Shown one piece after another: positions 8,793 to 17,428 of a stretch of 64,000 nucleotides of DNA. Source of the DNA: Acidimicrobiaceae bacterium UBA7830 (GTDB taxonomy: Bacteria; Actinomycetota; Acidimicrobiia; Acidimicrobiales; Ilumatobacteraceae); the NCBI GenBank assembly GCA_002501485.1, contig DLTS01000036.1, forward strand, positions 1 through 64,000, written 5' to 3'. Below the pieces are notes generated by a model, which saw only the letters and a list, made by a program, of their open reading frames with translations, was not told where the DNA came from and did not search any database. Position 1 is the stretch's first letter; the number at the start of each line of letters is the position of its first letter. A program made the position numbers and the translations under genes.

Positions 8793-9325
8793 GACCTCAC
8801 CTCTGCCCGGTGATCAAAACTAAACCCCTCAGGTACCTCACTGTGCCAGAAATGGTTGATGAGATGCTCGCGCTCGCGCAACTGCATTTCGTGACGATCA
8901 GCAACGCTTTCATGATCAAAGCCGAGGATGTGAAGAATGCCATGTACGACGAGCAATGCAATCTCATCATCAAACGTTCCAGCGTGGGTCGATGCCTGAA
9001 GGTCGGCGACCTCAGGGCAAATGACGACGTCTCCAAGCAGACGAGGCACATCATCGCCTTCCCTAGCATCAACATCGAGAGGGAATGACAGCACGTCGGT
9101 TGGGTGCTCGCCTGCGTCACCGAAATGCTCAATTTTCAGGTCGATGATGTCGGCAACATCAACAAAGGTGAGCGTAAGTTCACCCGATTCACCCTCGGCG
9201 CGCAGAATGGCCTCTGCAAGACACCCCCACCGATCAAGATCGACGTTTACAACGTCTTGGGCGTTTTCGGTGACGACAACCGCATGCGATTGGCTGCCGT
9301 CGGTGGGACTTGACGGCTCCTTCAT
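8789..9325 (-). CDS. ybeY: endoribonuclease YbeY (rRNA maturation factor)
   Basis: YbeY is a zinc-dependent single-strand endoribonuclease needed for 16S rRNA 3'-end maturation and ribosome quality control. The zinc site is HGILHILGFDH with His128, His132 and His138, and the TDVLSFPLD block at 76-84 is also diagnostic. At 178 residues it is slightly longer than the usual 150-160 because of an N-terminal stretch of about 20 residues. It overlaps phoH upstream and the CNNM gene downstream by 4 nt each, so the three genes are translationally coupled. Confidence 0.95.
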   Translation of the reverse strand: MKEPSSPTDGSQSHAVVVTENAQDVVNVDLDRWGCLAEAILRAEGESGELTLTFVDVADIIDLKIEHFGDAGEHPTDVLSFPLDVDAREGDDVPRLLGDVVICPEVADLQASTHAGTFDDEIALLVVHGILHILGFDHESVADRHEMQLREREHLINHFWHSEVPEGFSFDHRAEVRS

Positions 9326-10275
9326 GACGACGTCCGCTCTTCGTACGCTGCGACAATGTCAGCGACAATTCGGTGACGGACAACGTCACCAGCACCAAGT
9401 CTCACAAAACCCAAGCCTTCGATTCCGTCGAGCACCTGTTGCAACCCGCTGAGGCCACTCCGGCCGTCGGGAACGTCGACTTGAGTCGCATCACCGGTGA
9501 CAACAACCTTCGATCCGAATCCAATTCGGGTGAGGAACATCTTCATTTGCTCAGGTGTAGTGTTCTGAGCCTCATCAAGAATGATGAATGAATTGTTGAG
9601 GGTTCGACCACGCATAAACGCAAGTGGCGCAACCTCAACAACCCCTCGCTCAAGTAACTTCTGAGCTCCGTCGGTATCGATCATGTCGTACAGGGCGTCG
9701 TACAGCGGCCTAAGGTACGGGTCGATCTTTGCCATCAAGTCACCAGGCAAAAATCCGAGCCGTTCGCCGGCCTCAACGGCCGGCCGCGTCAAGATGATGC
9801 GCTGAACCTCTTTCGCCTGCAACGCTTTCACCGCCATCGCCATCGCCAGCCAACTCTTTCCGGTACCCGCAGGGCCGATTCCAAACGTGATGACATTTCG
9901 CTCGATTGCATCGACGTACCGCTTTTGACCCGAGGTCTTCGGACGCACGTGGCGACCACGAGAACCTCGCAATACCTGATGGGTAAGCACCTCGGAGGGT
10001 CGCTCATCGGCTTGCACCATCTGAATCACACGACCCAATGTGACATCATCGAGCTCTTGGCCACGCTCGATCAATGCGATCAACTCTTCAAAGAGCCGGC
10101 CGACACGACTTGACTCATTTCCTTTGATGAGGATCTCATCGCCACGAATCTGAATCGATGCCGCCGGAAACGCTGACTCGATCGCCCGCACATTGACGTC
10201 TCGCGGACCACACAGCGGCGCAAGCAAGTGCTGTCCGGGCACAACAACCCTTGTGAGGGCATCTGTGGTTGTCAT
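9322..10275 (-). CDS. phoH: PhoH-like ATPase
   Basis: The 317-residue protein is a PhoH-family P-loop NTPase with a small RNA-binding-like N-terminal domain. The Walker A motif is GIGPAGTGKS (132-141) and Walker B is IILDEAQN (231-238), followed by the sensor VVVTGD near 257. I start it at ATG 10275 (MTTTDALTRV). An upstream in-frame extension of 44 residues is Arg-rich and not family-like. PhoH acts together with YbeY in RNA metabolism, and the genes overlap by 4 nt. Confidence 0.93.
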   Translation of the reverse strand: MTTTDALTRVVVPGQHLLAPLCGPRDVNVRAIESAFPAASIQIRGDEILIKGNESSRVGRLFEELIALIERGQELDDVTLGRVIQMVQADERPSEVLTHQVLRGSRGRHVRPKTSGQKRYVDAIERNVITFGIGPAGTGKSWLAMAMAVKALQAKEVQRIILTRPAVEAGERLGFLPGDLMAKIDPYLRPLYDALYDMIDTDGAQKLLERGVVEVAPLAFMRGRTLNNSFIILDEAQNTTPEQMKMFLTRIGFGSKVVVTGDATQVDVPDGRSGLSGLQQVLDGIEGLGFVRLGAGDVVRHRIVADIVAAYEERTSS

Positions 10276-10410
10276 TCGGGTGCGTTCATCTGAGGTGTAG
10301 GTGCGTGCCAATCGCTCGAAGCGTCGGCGTATTCGGGTAACGGTAGCGGGTTCTGACCACCTCGTGCGACTGGAATCGGCACAAGACCAAAAAACGGCCT
10401 CGTCCACCGA

Positions 10411-10965
10411 TCACAACAGGTCGGGAATACCATCATCGATGACAACCCCTGCCGTATTCAACAACATTGAGACCAGGGTGTATTGACCGACGGTAAACAC
10501 GATGTCAAGAAGTTGCTCGGTGCTGTAATGCTCTGACAGCGAAGCCCACGTCATGTCATCAATTCGTTGGCGGGCGTGCAATTCATCAGCAGCTGACAAC
10601 AATGCCTTTTCGAGGTCTGATCCGGGCCATGCGTCGATCGGGCCTTTCGTCGCCTCGATGTCATCATCAGAAAGGTCACAATCTTTTGCGATTTGGGCGT
10701 GTTGCGCGAACTCGTAGCGGGAGCCACAACGCACCCCGGCACGCAAAATGAGGATCTCGCGATCTCGAGGCGACAGCGTGTTCTTCGCCATGATGTGGCC
10801 CGCAAACACCATCCACCTACGAAGAAGATCGGGGTGGTGAGCAAGGGTTCCGAAGATATTGATCGGCTTTCCATTTGGCCCTTTCAGCCCGGCACGGTCA
10901 ATAAAGTCGGCTACTTCGGGAGATGGATCCTCAATAGGAAAAATACGCGTTGAATCTCCGGTCAT
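10411..10965 (-). CDS. carboxymuconolactone decarboxylase-family protein
   Basis: This 184-residue all-helical protein resembles the CMD/AhpD superfamily: SPRDREILILRAGVRCGSRYEFAQH with Cys80, Tyr84, Glu85 and His89 in the usual active-site register. Only one Cys is present, not the AhpD CxxC pair, so a peroxidase role like AhpD is unlikely. The frame stays open upstream through tRNA-Cys, but TACTGT at -12 to -7 of ATG 10965 fixes a leaderless start there. It is a stand-alone unit upstream of phoH. The substrate is unknown. Confidence 0.83.
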   Translation of the reverse strand: MTGDSTRIFPIEDPSPEVADFIDRAGLKGPNGKPINIFGTLAHHPDLLRRWMVFAGHIMAKNTLSPRDREILILRAGVRCGSRYEFAQHAQIAKDCDLSDDDIEATKGPIDAWPGSDLEKALLSAADELHARQRIDDMTWASLSEHYSTEQLLDIVFTVGQYTLVSMLLNTAGVVIDDGIPDLL

Positions 10966-10971
10966 GATCTG

Positions 10972-10977
10972 ACAGTA
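10972..10977 (-). promoter_or_regulatory. putative -10 box of leaderless CMD-family transcript
   Basis: Minus-strand TACTGT lies exactly at -12 to -7 from ATG 10965, between that gene and the tRNA-Cys 3' end. Confidence 0.5.
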
Positions 10978-11031
10978 GAGACTCCACGCCCTTGCGGGAG
11001 GATCGGAGGGTGTAACTACCCGATCTCTCAG

Positions 11032-11103
11032 AGGCGACGATGGGAATCGAACCCATGTACAGGGCTTTGCAGGCCCTTGCCTAAGCCACTCGGCCACGTC
11101 GCC
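11032..11103 (-). tRNA. tRNA-Cys (anticodon GCA)
   Basis: Read on the minus strand, a 72-nt cloverleaf forms. The acceptor stem is GGCGACG/CGTCGCC, the D arm is GCCGAGTGGCTTAGGC, and the anticodon loop CTGCAAA carries GCA. The T arm has TTCGATT in the loop and a 5-bp ATGGG/CCCAT stem. The unpaired discriminator is U, as expected for tRNA-Cys. The 3' CCA is not encoded. A TAGTGT hexamer on the minus strand at 11113-11118 is a plausible -10 box. Confidence 0.95.
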
Positions 11104-11132
11104 AGACCTTAGACACTACCTGCATGCCTTGC

Positions 11133-11147
11133 CCGACCCTCGGTCGG
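11133..11147 (+). promoter_or_regulatory. hairpin ahead of the lipoprotein gene
   Basis: CCGACC and GGTCGG form a perfect 6-bp stem with a CTC triloop. It ends 16 nt before the lipoprotein ATG and about 9 nt before its AGAGGG ribosome-binding site. It could modulate translation or act on the divergent tRNA promoter, and no U-tract follows. Confidence 0.3.
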
Positions 11148-11163
11148 CGGGCAACATAGAGGG

Positions 11164-11799
11164 ATGCAGTCTTCCTCGATCACCCGACTGTGGTCGTTTG
11201 CCGCTGCGGCGTTGGCGCTCACTCTGACCGCGTGCACGGCAGAGACTCCATCTGCGGCCCCCGCCGATCCGTGCCAACGTCGAGTTGATGCAGCCGCCCT
11301 CGCCATCGACATCGATGAGACCGTCGAGCTTCTCGACATCGCAATGGAAATCTGTGACTCTCTGACCGAATTCGAGACGGCCTTCGCTCAGCACCCCGGG
11401 GTTCTCGGCTTTTCGCCCCTCGAAGTGGTCGCCCGCAGATGCCGCACACATTCCGTACAGCGGACATCGAACGCTCTACTTTGTGAGGAAGCCCCCGTCA
11501 TTGCGCTCACCGGCCTTCAACCTCCCGACGACAACGGCGACTCTGCAATCTTCACCGGTATCGCTCTCGACGGTCGAGCGATCGACATCACCAAAGATTC
11601 GGGAATCGAATTTGACCATGGAATCCCGGCAGACCTCACTGCGATCGCCAACTTAGCGGCAAGCCGAGACTGTCAAACACTCGCCGAGTCGGCAGAGATC
11701 TGGCGGGTGCTCGCCTCAACTGAGGGCGAAGGGGATGCTGCCTCAACGTTTGCTCATGCAGCAGATGTCATCGCTGACCATGTTGGCTGCAACCTCTGA
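11164..11799 (+). CDS. putative lipoprotein of unknown function
   Basis: The 211-residue product begins with a short Ser/Arg-containing n-region, a hydrophobic Ala/Leu stretch (12-22) and the lipobox L-T-A-C with Cys24, so it should be lipidated and exported. The mature part is acidic and has several further cysteines (near residues 38, 63, 98, 110, 180 and 209) that may form disulfides outside the membrane. I recognise no domain. An AGAGGG Shine-Dalgarno lies just ahead of the ATG. It stands alone between tRNA-Cys (divergent) and shikimate kinase (convergent, 4 nt away). Confidence 0.7.
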   Translation: MQSSSITRLWSFAAAALALTLTACTAETPSAAPADPCQRRVDAAALAIDIDETVELLDIAMEICDSLTEFETAFAQHPGVLGFSPLEVVARRCRTHSVQRTSNALLCEEAPVIALTGLQPPDDNGDSAIFTGIALDGRAIDITKDSGIEFDHGIPADLTAIANLAASRDCQTLAESAEIWRVLASTEGEGDAASTFAHAADVIADHVGCNL

Positions 11800-11803
11800 C
11801 CGA

Positions 11804-12355
11804 CTACATCAGAGCAACGATCTCATCAACAATCCGTACTGATGAGTTGGTGTCGGTCCGCACCTGAGGAAACCTTGCGTAGGCCGATTCTCGTTCTGCA
11901 ACGAGTTCTGCGATGCGCTGTCGAGGATTGGCAACCGCAAGCATCGGCCGTCGTTCTCCGGCCCGTTCTCCGCCGACACGTTGATAAATAGTGTCAACAT
12001 CGGCAACAAGGCTCACCACCAATGAGCCGGCGCCAATAAAGACGTCTGCCACTGCACTGTCGACAAGCATCCCCCCACCGGTTGCGATGACGAGCGCAGG
12101 CAACGCAGCAAGCTCGGATGCCAACTCGCGCTCAATCGCTCTGAAGCGCTCCTCACCTTGAGTTCGAAAGATCTCCGAAATCGGACCAAACCGTTCTTCG
12201 ATAAGGCGGTCGGTATCGACGAAGCCGTAACGCAGCCTTGCGGCAAGTTGTCGGCCGACTGTCGATTTGCCGGTCGCCATAAACCCGGTGAGCACCACAC
12301 TTCTGCTGCGACTTTCCCCGCCTCGTCGATGTTCGTGCCCTCTCACCGCTGTCAT
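11804..12355 (-). CDS. aroK: shikimate kinase-like protein
   Basis: Shikimate kinase phosphorylates shikimate in aromatic amino acid and chorismate synthesis, so it feeds the isochorismate used by MenF. The Walker A loop is GFMATGKST (24-32). FVDTDRLIE (45-53) carries the substrate-binding Asp, and VIATGGGML holds the Gly-rich substrate loop. The LID region contains RP around residue 138. At 183 residues it is of family length, with a 20-residue basic N-terminal tail. aroB, usually its neighbour, is not here. Gluconate kinases share the fold, but the GGG motif favours AroK. Confidence 0.82.
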   Translation of the reverse strand: MTAVRGHEHRRGGESRSRSVVLTGFMATGKSTVGRQLAARLRYGFVDTDRLIEERFGPISEIFRTQGEERFRAIERELASELAALPALVIATGGGMLVDSAVADVFIGAGSLVVSLVADVDTIYQRVGGERAGERRPMLAVANPRQRIAELVAERESAYARFPQVRTDTNSSVRIVDEIVALM

Positions 12356-12427
12356 TCTTCCACGAACGAGACAACGCGTGTTGGGAACGGCACGTCACAG
12401 CCGCGTCACCGACGCCTCAACTGAAGC

Positions 12428-13309
12428 TCAAGAATAGTGGCCTGCGAAGTCCAACAGAGCCGAAGTCACATCGTCGGGGCGCTGCGCATGCACATCGTGG
12501 TGAGCCCCCTCGAACCAGACCGCATCAACTTGGGTTCCACCCTGAGCGACGAGCGCATCGATCGCATATCGGCGCTGGGCGCGTCGGTCTGCATCACCAC
12601 TGTCGGCAACAAAAAATCTCACCGGTGCAGTCGTACGCAACAGTGCATCAGCGGGCTCATGGCGCCATAAACCTGCGAGCACATCCCGATGGTCGTTGCG
12701 GCTCAACCGGGGAGAGATAGTGCCGTCTTCACGCACGGTGAAGTTAGCGAGAGTTCCGCGTCGACCCTCCTCAGGCCAATCGGCTGCAGTCTGGGCGAGC
12801 CACTGCTCAATCCGCTGAAGGGGAACGCCCTCAAGAACTGGGGGCGCCAATTCTTCCCAACATGCCTCCCACTCCGGATAGTGATCTTTTAGGCGAATGA
12901 AGCCACCGTCGACGCCAACGACCCCCGACGCCAGCCCCTCGTGTCGAGCGGAACACTCAAGCACAACATTGCCTCCCCACGACTGGCCAACGAGGAACAA
13001 TTGCGCAACATCGAGGGATTTCCCTAGTTCGGCAAGGTCATCGGCAACGATTTCCATTTCGTAGCCGCTTGGCGACGACTGCGAGTGGCCGTGGCCCCGT
13101 TGGTCAACCGCAATCACCCGGTCGCCCTCAGCTGTGAGGCGACGAAGCACACCGTCCCATAAACGAGCATTAGAAGAAAGACCGTGAACGAGCAACCACG
13201 CTCTCGATGCCTCATTGCGCTCGTTATCGATAACGGAAAGCTCGATACCCGACGAGAGAACTACCGCTCGACGTGCGGCGTTCAGTGGCCCCAGATCATT
13301 GCTTTCCAC
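12428..13309 (-). CDS. alpha/beta hydrolase
   Basis: An alpha/beta hydrolase of 293 residues. The oxyanion motif is LLVHGLSSNARLWDG, the second glycine block is AVDQRGHGHS, and the nucleophile elbow is VGQSWGGNV. The catalytic His is in EGAHHDVH near the end. The substrate is unknown. The frame remains open up to 13438, but GTG 13309 has TACGTT precisely at -12 to -7. This start leaves a normal 106-bp divergent promoter region with the MFS gene. ATG 13411 is the main alternative and would add 34 residues. Confidence 0.78.
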   Translation of the reverse strand: MESNDLGPLNAARRAVVLSSGIELSVIDNERNEASRAWLLVHGLSSNARLWDGVLRRLTAEGDRVIAVDQRGHGHSQSSPSGYEMEIVADDLAELGKSLDVAQLFLVGQSWGGNVVLECSARHEGLASGVVGVDGGFIRLKDHYPEWEACWEELAPPVLEGVPLQRIEQWLAQTAADWPEEGRRGTLANFTVREDGTISPRLSRNDHRDVLAGLWRHEPADALLRTTAPVRFFVADSGDADRRAQRRYAIDALVAQGGTQVDAVWFEGAHHDVHAQRPDDVTSALLDFAGHYS

Positions 13310-13315
13310 AGAGTG

Positions 13316-13321
13316 AACGTA
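13316..13321 (-). promoter_or_regulatory. putative -10 box for the alpha/beta hydrolase
   Basis: Minus-strand TACGTT at -12 to -7 from GTG 13309 suggests a leaderless mRNA and supports that start over the longer open frame. Confidence 0.4.
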
Positions 13322-13402
13322 CTGATGAACCACCCACGGTGCCGAACCGTGGGCTTCACCGTATAGAAGACCTCGATGCGAGTGAACGTAGGTGTTATCT
13401 CG

Positions 13403-13408
13403 TAAAGT
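13403..13408 (+). promoter_or_regulatory. putative -10 box for the MFS transporter
   Basis: TAAAGT lies at -13 to -8 from GTG 13416. No Shine-Dalgarno precedes that GTG, consistent with a leaderless transcript. Confidence 0.4.
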
Positions 13409-13415
13409 CATCGCA

Positions 13416-14816
13416 GTGACCGCCCACAGTTCCCCCAATGTGGCGACAACAGATACCGAACTCGACCCCCGCTATGCGAAGCGAGTTCTCATCACTGTCG
13501 TGACCACCGTCATCGTGTTTACGTCATCGATGACCATTGTTTCTGCATCGCTGCCGACCATCGCCGACGACCTCAACTCATCTGAGGGCTTTCTCGCGTG
13601 GTCGGTTACCGGCCTCTTCTTGGTTATGGCAGTTACCACCCCGATCATGGGACGACTCGGGGACAGTCAGGGCCACCGGAAGATATTCCTCATCGGAGCA
13701 GTACTGCTCGGGCTCGGAACCCTCGCCTGCGCACTCGCGCCGTCAGCAGGGGCATTTGTCGCCGCCCGCATGCTGGTCGGTCTCGCCATTTCTGCGACCA
13801 TGCCGACAGGGATGGCACTTATCATGGCCGCGCACCCTCTCGAACAACGCGGCGAGGCGATGGGCTGGTTCCAGATGACAATGACCGGGGCGCCCGTCCT
13901 CGCTCTCGTTGCTGGCGGACCGCTCATCGAAACGTTCGGATGGCGTTCGGTATTCGCTGGACTCTTCCCCCTTGCAATTATCGGAACCACCGCCTCGTGG
14001 CGCACACTTCGAAAGTCTGGCGGCGATAGCTACGTGCCGATCGACTGGACTGGTGCCGCAACCCTCGCCCTTGGAACCTTAGGCTTCCTGCTCTGCCTTG
14101 AGTTCGGTGGCCGTTCGGGCTTCACCGCTCCGTTGCCCCTCTTCTTCGCAGTCTGCGCAGTGGCAGGCATTGGCTTATTTCTTCGGGTTGAACGTCGAGT
14201 CGAGCATCCAATGCTTCGTCTCGACTATTTCAAATTGCGCAACTTCACCGGGCCGCTAATCTGCCAACCTCTGAGCCAATTTGCCTACATGGGTGGATTT
14301 CTCATCGCCCCGATTTTGTTAGCGAGCTTGTTTGGCTACTCGGTGGGAGCCATCGCTCTCATTTTGCTCTTCCGGCCTGCCTTCTACAGCCTGACGTCTC
14401 CACTCGGTGGACGTCTATCAGGAAAATTTGGCGAGCGCTTCTTCTTACTGGTCGGCTCGGTTCTAATGGTGCTCTCGATGGCTGCGTGGATCGGCGGTGC
14501 GCAATCTCAGAACCTGACACTCGTCATCATTGGCCTCTCGCTTTCAGGCATCGCAATGGGCCTCGCATCACCGTCGTACTCGATCGCAGTCGCAAACGCG
14601 GTCGACAGCGCCGATCTCGGCATTGCAAACGGCATGAGTACCACCCTGATGAACATCGGCATGCTCACCGGCATTCAGTCGATGTTCACCGTTCTCGGCG
14701 AGGGTCGTGACCCTCGCGACTTCGTCCGAACATTCATCGTCGGCGCATGTGTGGCCGGTGTCGGGTCAGTGGGTGCACTGATGATGTCGAAACCGAAACC
14801 TGTTACTGATAGTTGA
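13416..14816 (+). CDS. MFS transporter (DHA2-like multidrug exporter)
   Basis: A polytopic membrane protein of about 466 residues with roughly 12-14 hydrophobic helices. The N-terminal half has the drug-exporter pattern SLPTIADDL after TM1, then MGRLGDSQGHRK, the loop 2-3 motif A of the major facilitator superfamily. A TGAPVLALVAGGPL block resembles exporter motif C. Transport substrates cannot be read from sequence. GTG 13416 is chosen because of the -10 box upstream; GTG 13392 would add 8 residues. Its last 14 bp overlap the convergent SMP-30 gene. Confidence 0.88.
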   Translation: MTAHSSPNVATTDTELDPRYAKRVLITVVTTVIVFTSSMTIVSASLPTIADDLNSSEGFLAWSVTGLFLVMAVTTPIMGRLGDSQGHRKIFLIGAVLLGLGTLACALAPSAGAFVAARMLVGLAISATMPTGMALIMAAHPLEQRGEAMGWFQMTMTGAPVLALVAGGPLIETFGWRSVFAGLFPLAIIGTTASWRTLRKSGGDSYVPIDWTGAATLALGTLGFLLCLEFGGRSGFTAPLPLFFAVCAVAGIGLFLRVERRVEHPMLRLDYFKLRNFTGPLICQPLSQFAYMGGFLIAPILLASLFGYSVGAIALILLFRPAFYSLTSPLGGRLSGKFGERFFLLVGSVLMVLSMAAWIGGAQSQNLTLVIIGLSLSGIAMGLASPSYSIAVANAVDSADLGIANGMSTTLMNIGMLTGIQSMFTVLGEGRDPRDFVRTFIVGACVAGVGSVGALMMSKPKPVTDS

Positions 14817-15717
14817 GGCGAAGCCCGGGGCGTTCCCACGGCATCTCGTACAGCAAACCCCAACCTGAAGACGTCACATATGCCCTCATTAAGTCGGGTC
14901 CACCAAAGCAGACATTGGTGACATACGCATCCCATTTTGGAACGTGCACCTGATCGAGCAGCTCACCTTCGGGGCTGATCACGCTAATGGCGCCGGTGAC
15001 CAGTGTGGCGACGCACACGTTGCCGTCACCATCTACCGCGAGCGAATCAAGAAGCTGGTAGCCATCAAATCCGTAGAGCAAGGTGCCATGGGCAAGCGGC
15101 GTCGTTCCTCGCTCGACAACACCCGGACTGACAATGTCCCATTTCCAGACACGCCCGACCGACGTTTCTGCCACGTACAACGTTGAACCATCGGGCGATA
15201 GGCCGACCCCGTTAGGTTTCGTCAACCCGTAGGCCGCGCACACAAGGGAGGATCCATCAGCAAGGGCGTAATAGAGGCCGCCGTTATCGGAATCTCGAGA
15301 GCGACTCTTGCCAAGATCAGTAAACCAGAACCCTCCGTTGGTGTCGAAGACGATGTCATTGGGGCCACGCAGTTGGTGACCGTCGCACTCCGTGTACAGG
15401 GTGGTGACCTCGCCAGTTTCGATCACGACACGTTGAATTGACCCACCGACGTAGTCATCTCCTTGATGGCCCGGTGCCGTCATTCCATCGATTTCACGCC
15501 ACGCAAATCCCCCGTTGTTGCACACGTACAGCGCTCCATCAGGGCCAATCGCCATTCCGTTGGGTCCACCGCCGGTTTCTGCAACCACCTCTGTCGAACC
15601 GTCCGGCCAACAGCGCGTAATCGTTTGCCGCTTTATTTCGACGACGAGCACACTGCCGTCCTCGAGCGCAACTGGCCCTTCTGGAAATTCGAGTCCTTCG
15701 GTCATCACTCGGGTCAT
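14803..15717 (-). CDS. SMP-30/gluconolactonase-family protein
   Basis: The 304-residue protein has the six-bladed beta-propeller signature of SMP-30/gluconolaconase/LRE-like enzymes. EGLEFPEGPVALEDGS at the start carries a metal-binding Glu, GGGPNGMAIGPDG carries Asn, and LRGPNDIVFDTNGGFWFTD and LTKPNGVGLSPDGSTLYV follow. These enzymes hydrolyse sugar lactones or related esters with a divalent metal. A strong GAGGAGG Shine-Dalgarno stands ahead of ATG 15717, unlike the many leaderless starts nearby. It overlaps the MFS gene tail to tail by 14 bp. Confidence 0.87.
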   Translation of the reverse strand: MTRVMTEGLEFPEGPVALEDGSVLVVEIKRQTITRCWPDGSTEVVAETGGGPNGMAIGPDGALYVCNNGGFAWREIDGMTAPGHQGDDYVGGSIQRVVIETGEVTTLYTECDGHQLRGPNDIVFDTNGGFWFTDLGKSRSRDSDNGGLYYALADGSSLVCAAYGLTKPNGVGLSPDGSTLYVAETSVGRVWKWDIVSPGVVERGTTPLAHGTLLYGFDGYQLLDSLAVDGDGNVCVATLVTGAISVISPEGELLDQVHVPKWDAYVTNVCFGGPDLMRAYVTSSGWGLLYEMPWERPGLRLNYQ

Positions 15718-15825
15718 TGCAGAACCTCCTCATCGCCTGTCTTTGCATCCTGCCCGCTCGACACTGTTGTGGACGAGCGCGAACCCGACTCGCTACCGGC
15801 GACACAAGGTTGCAAGGATCACTCC

Positions 15826-16488
15826 ATGATCAGACTTCGTCAAGTTGCCCTTGTCGCCCAAGACCTTGAACCGGTTGCAACAGCACTCTGCGAAACCTTT
15901 CAGCTGTCGATCTGTGTCAGAGACCTCGACGTCTCAGAGTTCGGACTGACAAACGCTCTCATGGTAGTAGGGGATCAATTTATTGAGATCATCACGCCAG
16001 TAACCGAGGGCACTGCAGGGGGCCGAATGCTTGAGCGACGAGGTGGTGACAGCGGCTACATGGTGCTTCACGAGGTTGATGACCTTGACGACCGTCTTGC
16101 TGACCTCGCAGATCGCGACGTACGAATCATTTGGGCTGCCGATCACCATGACATTCGTGGGCGGCATCTCCACCCGAAAGATGTCGGCGGGGCGATCGTT
16201 TCACTCGACGAAGCGATCCCTGAGGGATCGTGGCGTTGGGCCGGCGATACGTGGACCGCTCATCGTCACAACTCCGTTGTTTCGTCGATCGCCGGTGTCA
16301 CGGTTGGCGCGCACGACCCCGAAGGGATGCGTGCGCGTTGGGAGGAACTTGGAGTGTCGACTTCCGTCACCTTTGCGGACGCTGGGCCTCGAGGCGAAGG
16401 TATCGACCAAATTGATCTCGTCGCCACCGACCGCCGACGAGTCGGAGAACGTCACGACATCGGCGGTGTCACCTGGGTGCTCGTCTAA
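15826..16488 (+). CDS. VOC (glyoxalase-like) family protein
   Basis: A 220-residue vicinal-oxygen-chelate protein. The first module starts IRLRQVALVAQDLEPVATAL and ends in MVVGDQFIEIITPV, where the Glu is a likely metal ligand. The second half starts with VVSSIAGVTVGAHDPEGMRARW, indicating two beta-alpha-beta-beta-beta repeats in one chain. Substrate and reaction are unknown. ATG 15826 has an AAGGA ribosome-binding site at good spacing. An upstream in-frame extension of 121 residues lies antisense to the SMP-30 gene and is not coding. Confidence 0.8.
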   Translation: MIRLRQVALVAQDLEPVATALCETFQLSICVRDLDVSEFGLTNALMVVGDQFIEIITPVTEGTAGGRMLERRGGDSGYMVLHEVDDLDDRLADLADRDVRIIWAADHHDIRGRHLHPKDVGGAIVSLDEAIPEGSWRWAGDTWTAHRHNSVVSSIAGVTVGAHDPEGMRARWEELGVSTSVTFADAGPRGEGIDQIDLVATDRRRVGERHDIGGVTWVLV

Positions 16489-16506
16489 CAGCGAAAATTC
16501 TCAGCG

Positions 16507-17310
16507 TTAACACTCCAGGAGGTCGTCAGCGGACTCGTTGACACTCCCCGACCAGACCGCATCTCGGCGTTCGAAAAACGCAGTGACTCCTTCGACTGCA
16601 TCGGGCATGCGAGCGATTGAACTAATCACGCGGCCCTCTCGGCTTAACATCTCGTCAACACCGGCTGTCACCCCTTGCCATAGCAATTGCTTCGATACCG
16701 CAAGTGCAACCGGCGAGGCGTTGCGGACCATGTCTGCACCGAGTGACATCGCTTCGGTCAACACCTGGTCTGCAGGTACCGCCCGAGAAGCGAGCCCGAG
16801 TTCCGCTGCCTCCGCTCCCGACAGCATCCGACCTGTCAGCATCAACTCGGCGGCCTTCGAGAATCCGATCACCCTCGGCAAAATGACATGTGATGCAAGC
16901 TCGGGCACCACACCCCGCCGAACCATGGCGTATTGAACCTTGGCGTCCTCTGCAACCAACCTGACATCGCAGAGCATCGAAAATGTGATGCCCACGCCCA
17001 CTGCATGACCATTGACTGCCGCAATGACCGGCTTGCGAACTTGATACGGCCATAGACGGGGCCGACCATCATCATCGGCTGAAACCGGAAGAAAACCGCT
17101 TTCGCCATCGCCAAGGTCGGCACCGGCGCAGAAGGCTTTCCCCGCTCCGGTAATGACGACAACAACAACCTCATCATCGCAGTCAGCCTCGCCAAGGCGG
17201 GCCTGCAACTCATCGCCGAGCTCGCCAGTCCACGCATTCATCTGATCGGGTCGATTCAACGTGATCTTTGCGATTCCGTCGGAAACCTCGTATAGCACTA
17301 CATCATCCAT
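16507..17310 (-). CDS. enoyl-CoA hydratase/isomerase family protein (crotonase 1)
   Basis: A 267-residue crotonase-fold protein. ITLNRPDQMNAW is the family start, AFCAGADLG near residue 60 forms the first oxyanion hole strand, and AAVNGHAVGVGITFSMLCDVRL near 95-116 gives the second. It could act on fatty acid or other acyl-CoA thioesters. It is one of three crotonase-type genes in the window (with menB and 22915-23805) and is closest in motif pattern to the latter. It stands alone, convergent with the VOC gene. Confidence 0.87.
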   Translation of the reverse strand: MDDVVLYEVSDGIAKITLNRPDQMNAWTGELGDELQARLGEADCDDEVVVVVITGAGKAFCAGADLGDGESGFLPVSADDDGRPRLWPYQVRKPVIAAVNGHAVGVGITFSMLCDVRLVAEDAKVQYAMVRRGVVPELASHVILPRVIGFSKAAELMLTGRMLSGAEAAELGLASRAVPADQVLTEAMSLGADMVRNASPVALAVSKQLLWQGVTAGVDEMLSREGRVISSIARMPDAVEGVTAFFERRDAVWSGSVNESADDLLEC

Positions 17311-17428
17311 ACGACCGTTTTACAGACTGCGAACCTCGTCGATGAAGTCGAACCTTCCGTGCTCGCTGGAATTCGTCTGAGCAACCTCCGGCGCATGAGC
17401 ACACCGACCCTTATGCAAAACTCGCAAG

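Noticed and set aside
10966..11097. N-terminal extension of the CMD-family protein into the tRNA-Cys gene (would add 44 residues)
   Set aside because: The extra residues are the reverse reading of a clear tRNA, and a -10 box lies directly ahead of ATG 10965.
15463..15825. Upstream extension of the VOC protein by 121 residues
   Set aside because: It runs antisense through the SMP-30 gene, and ATG 15826 has a good ribosome-binding site.
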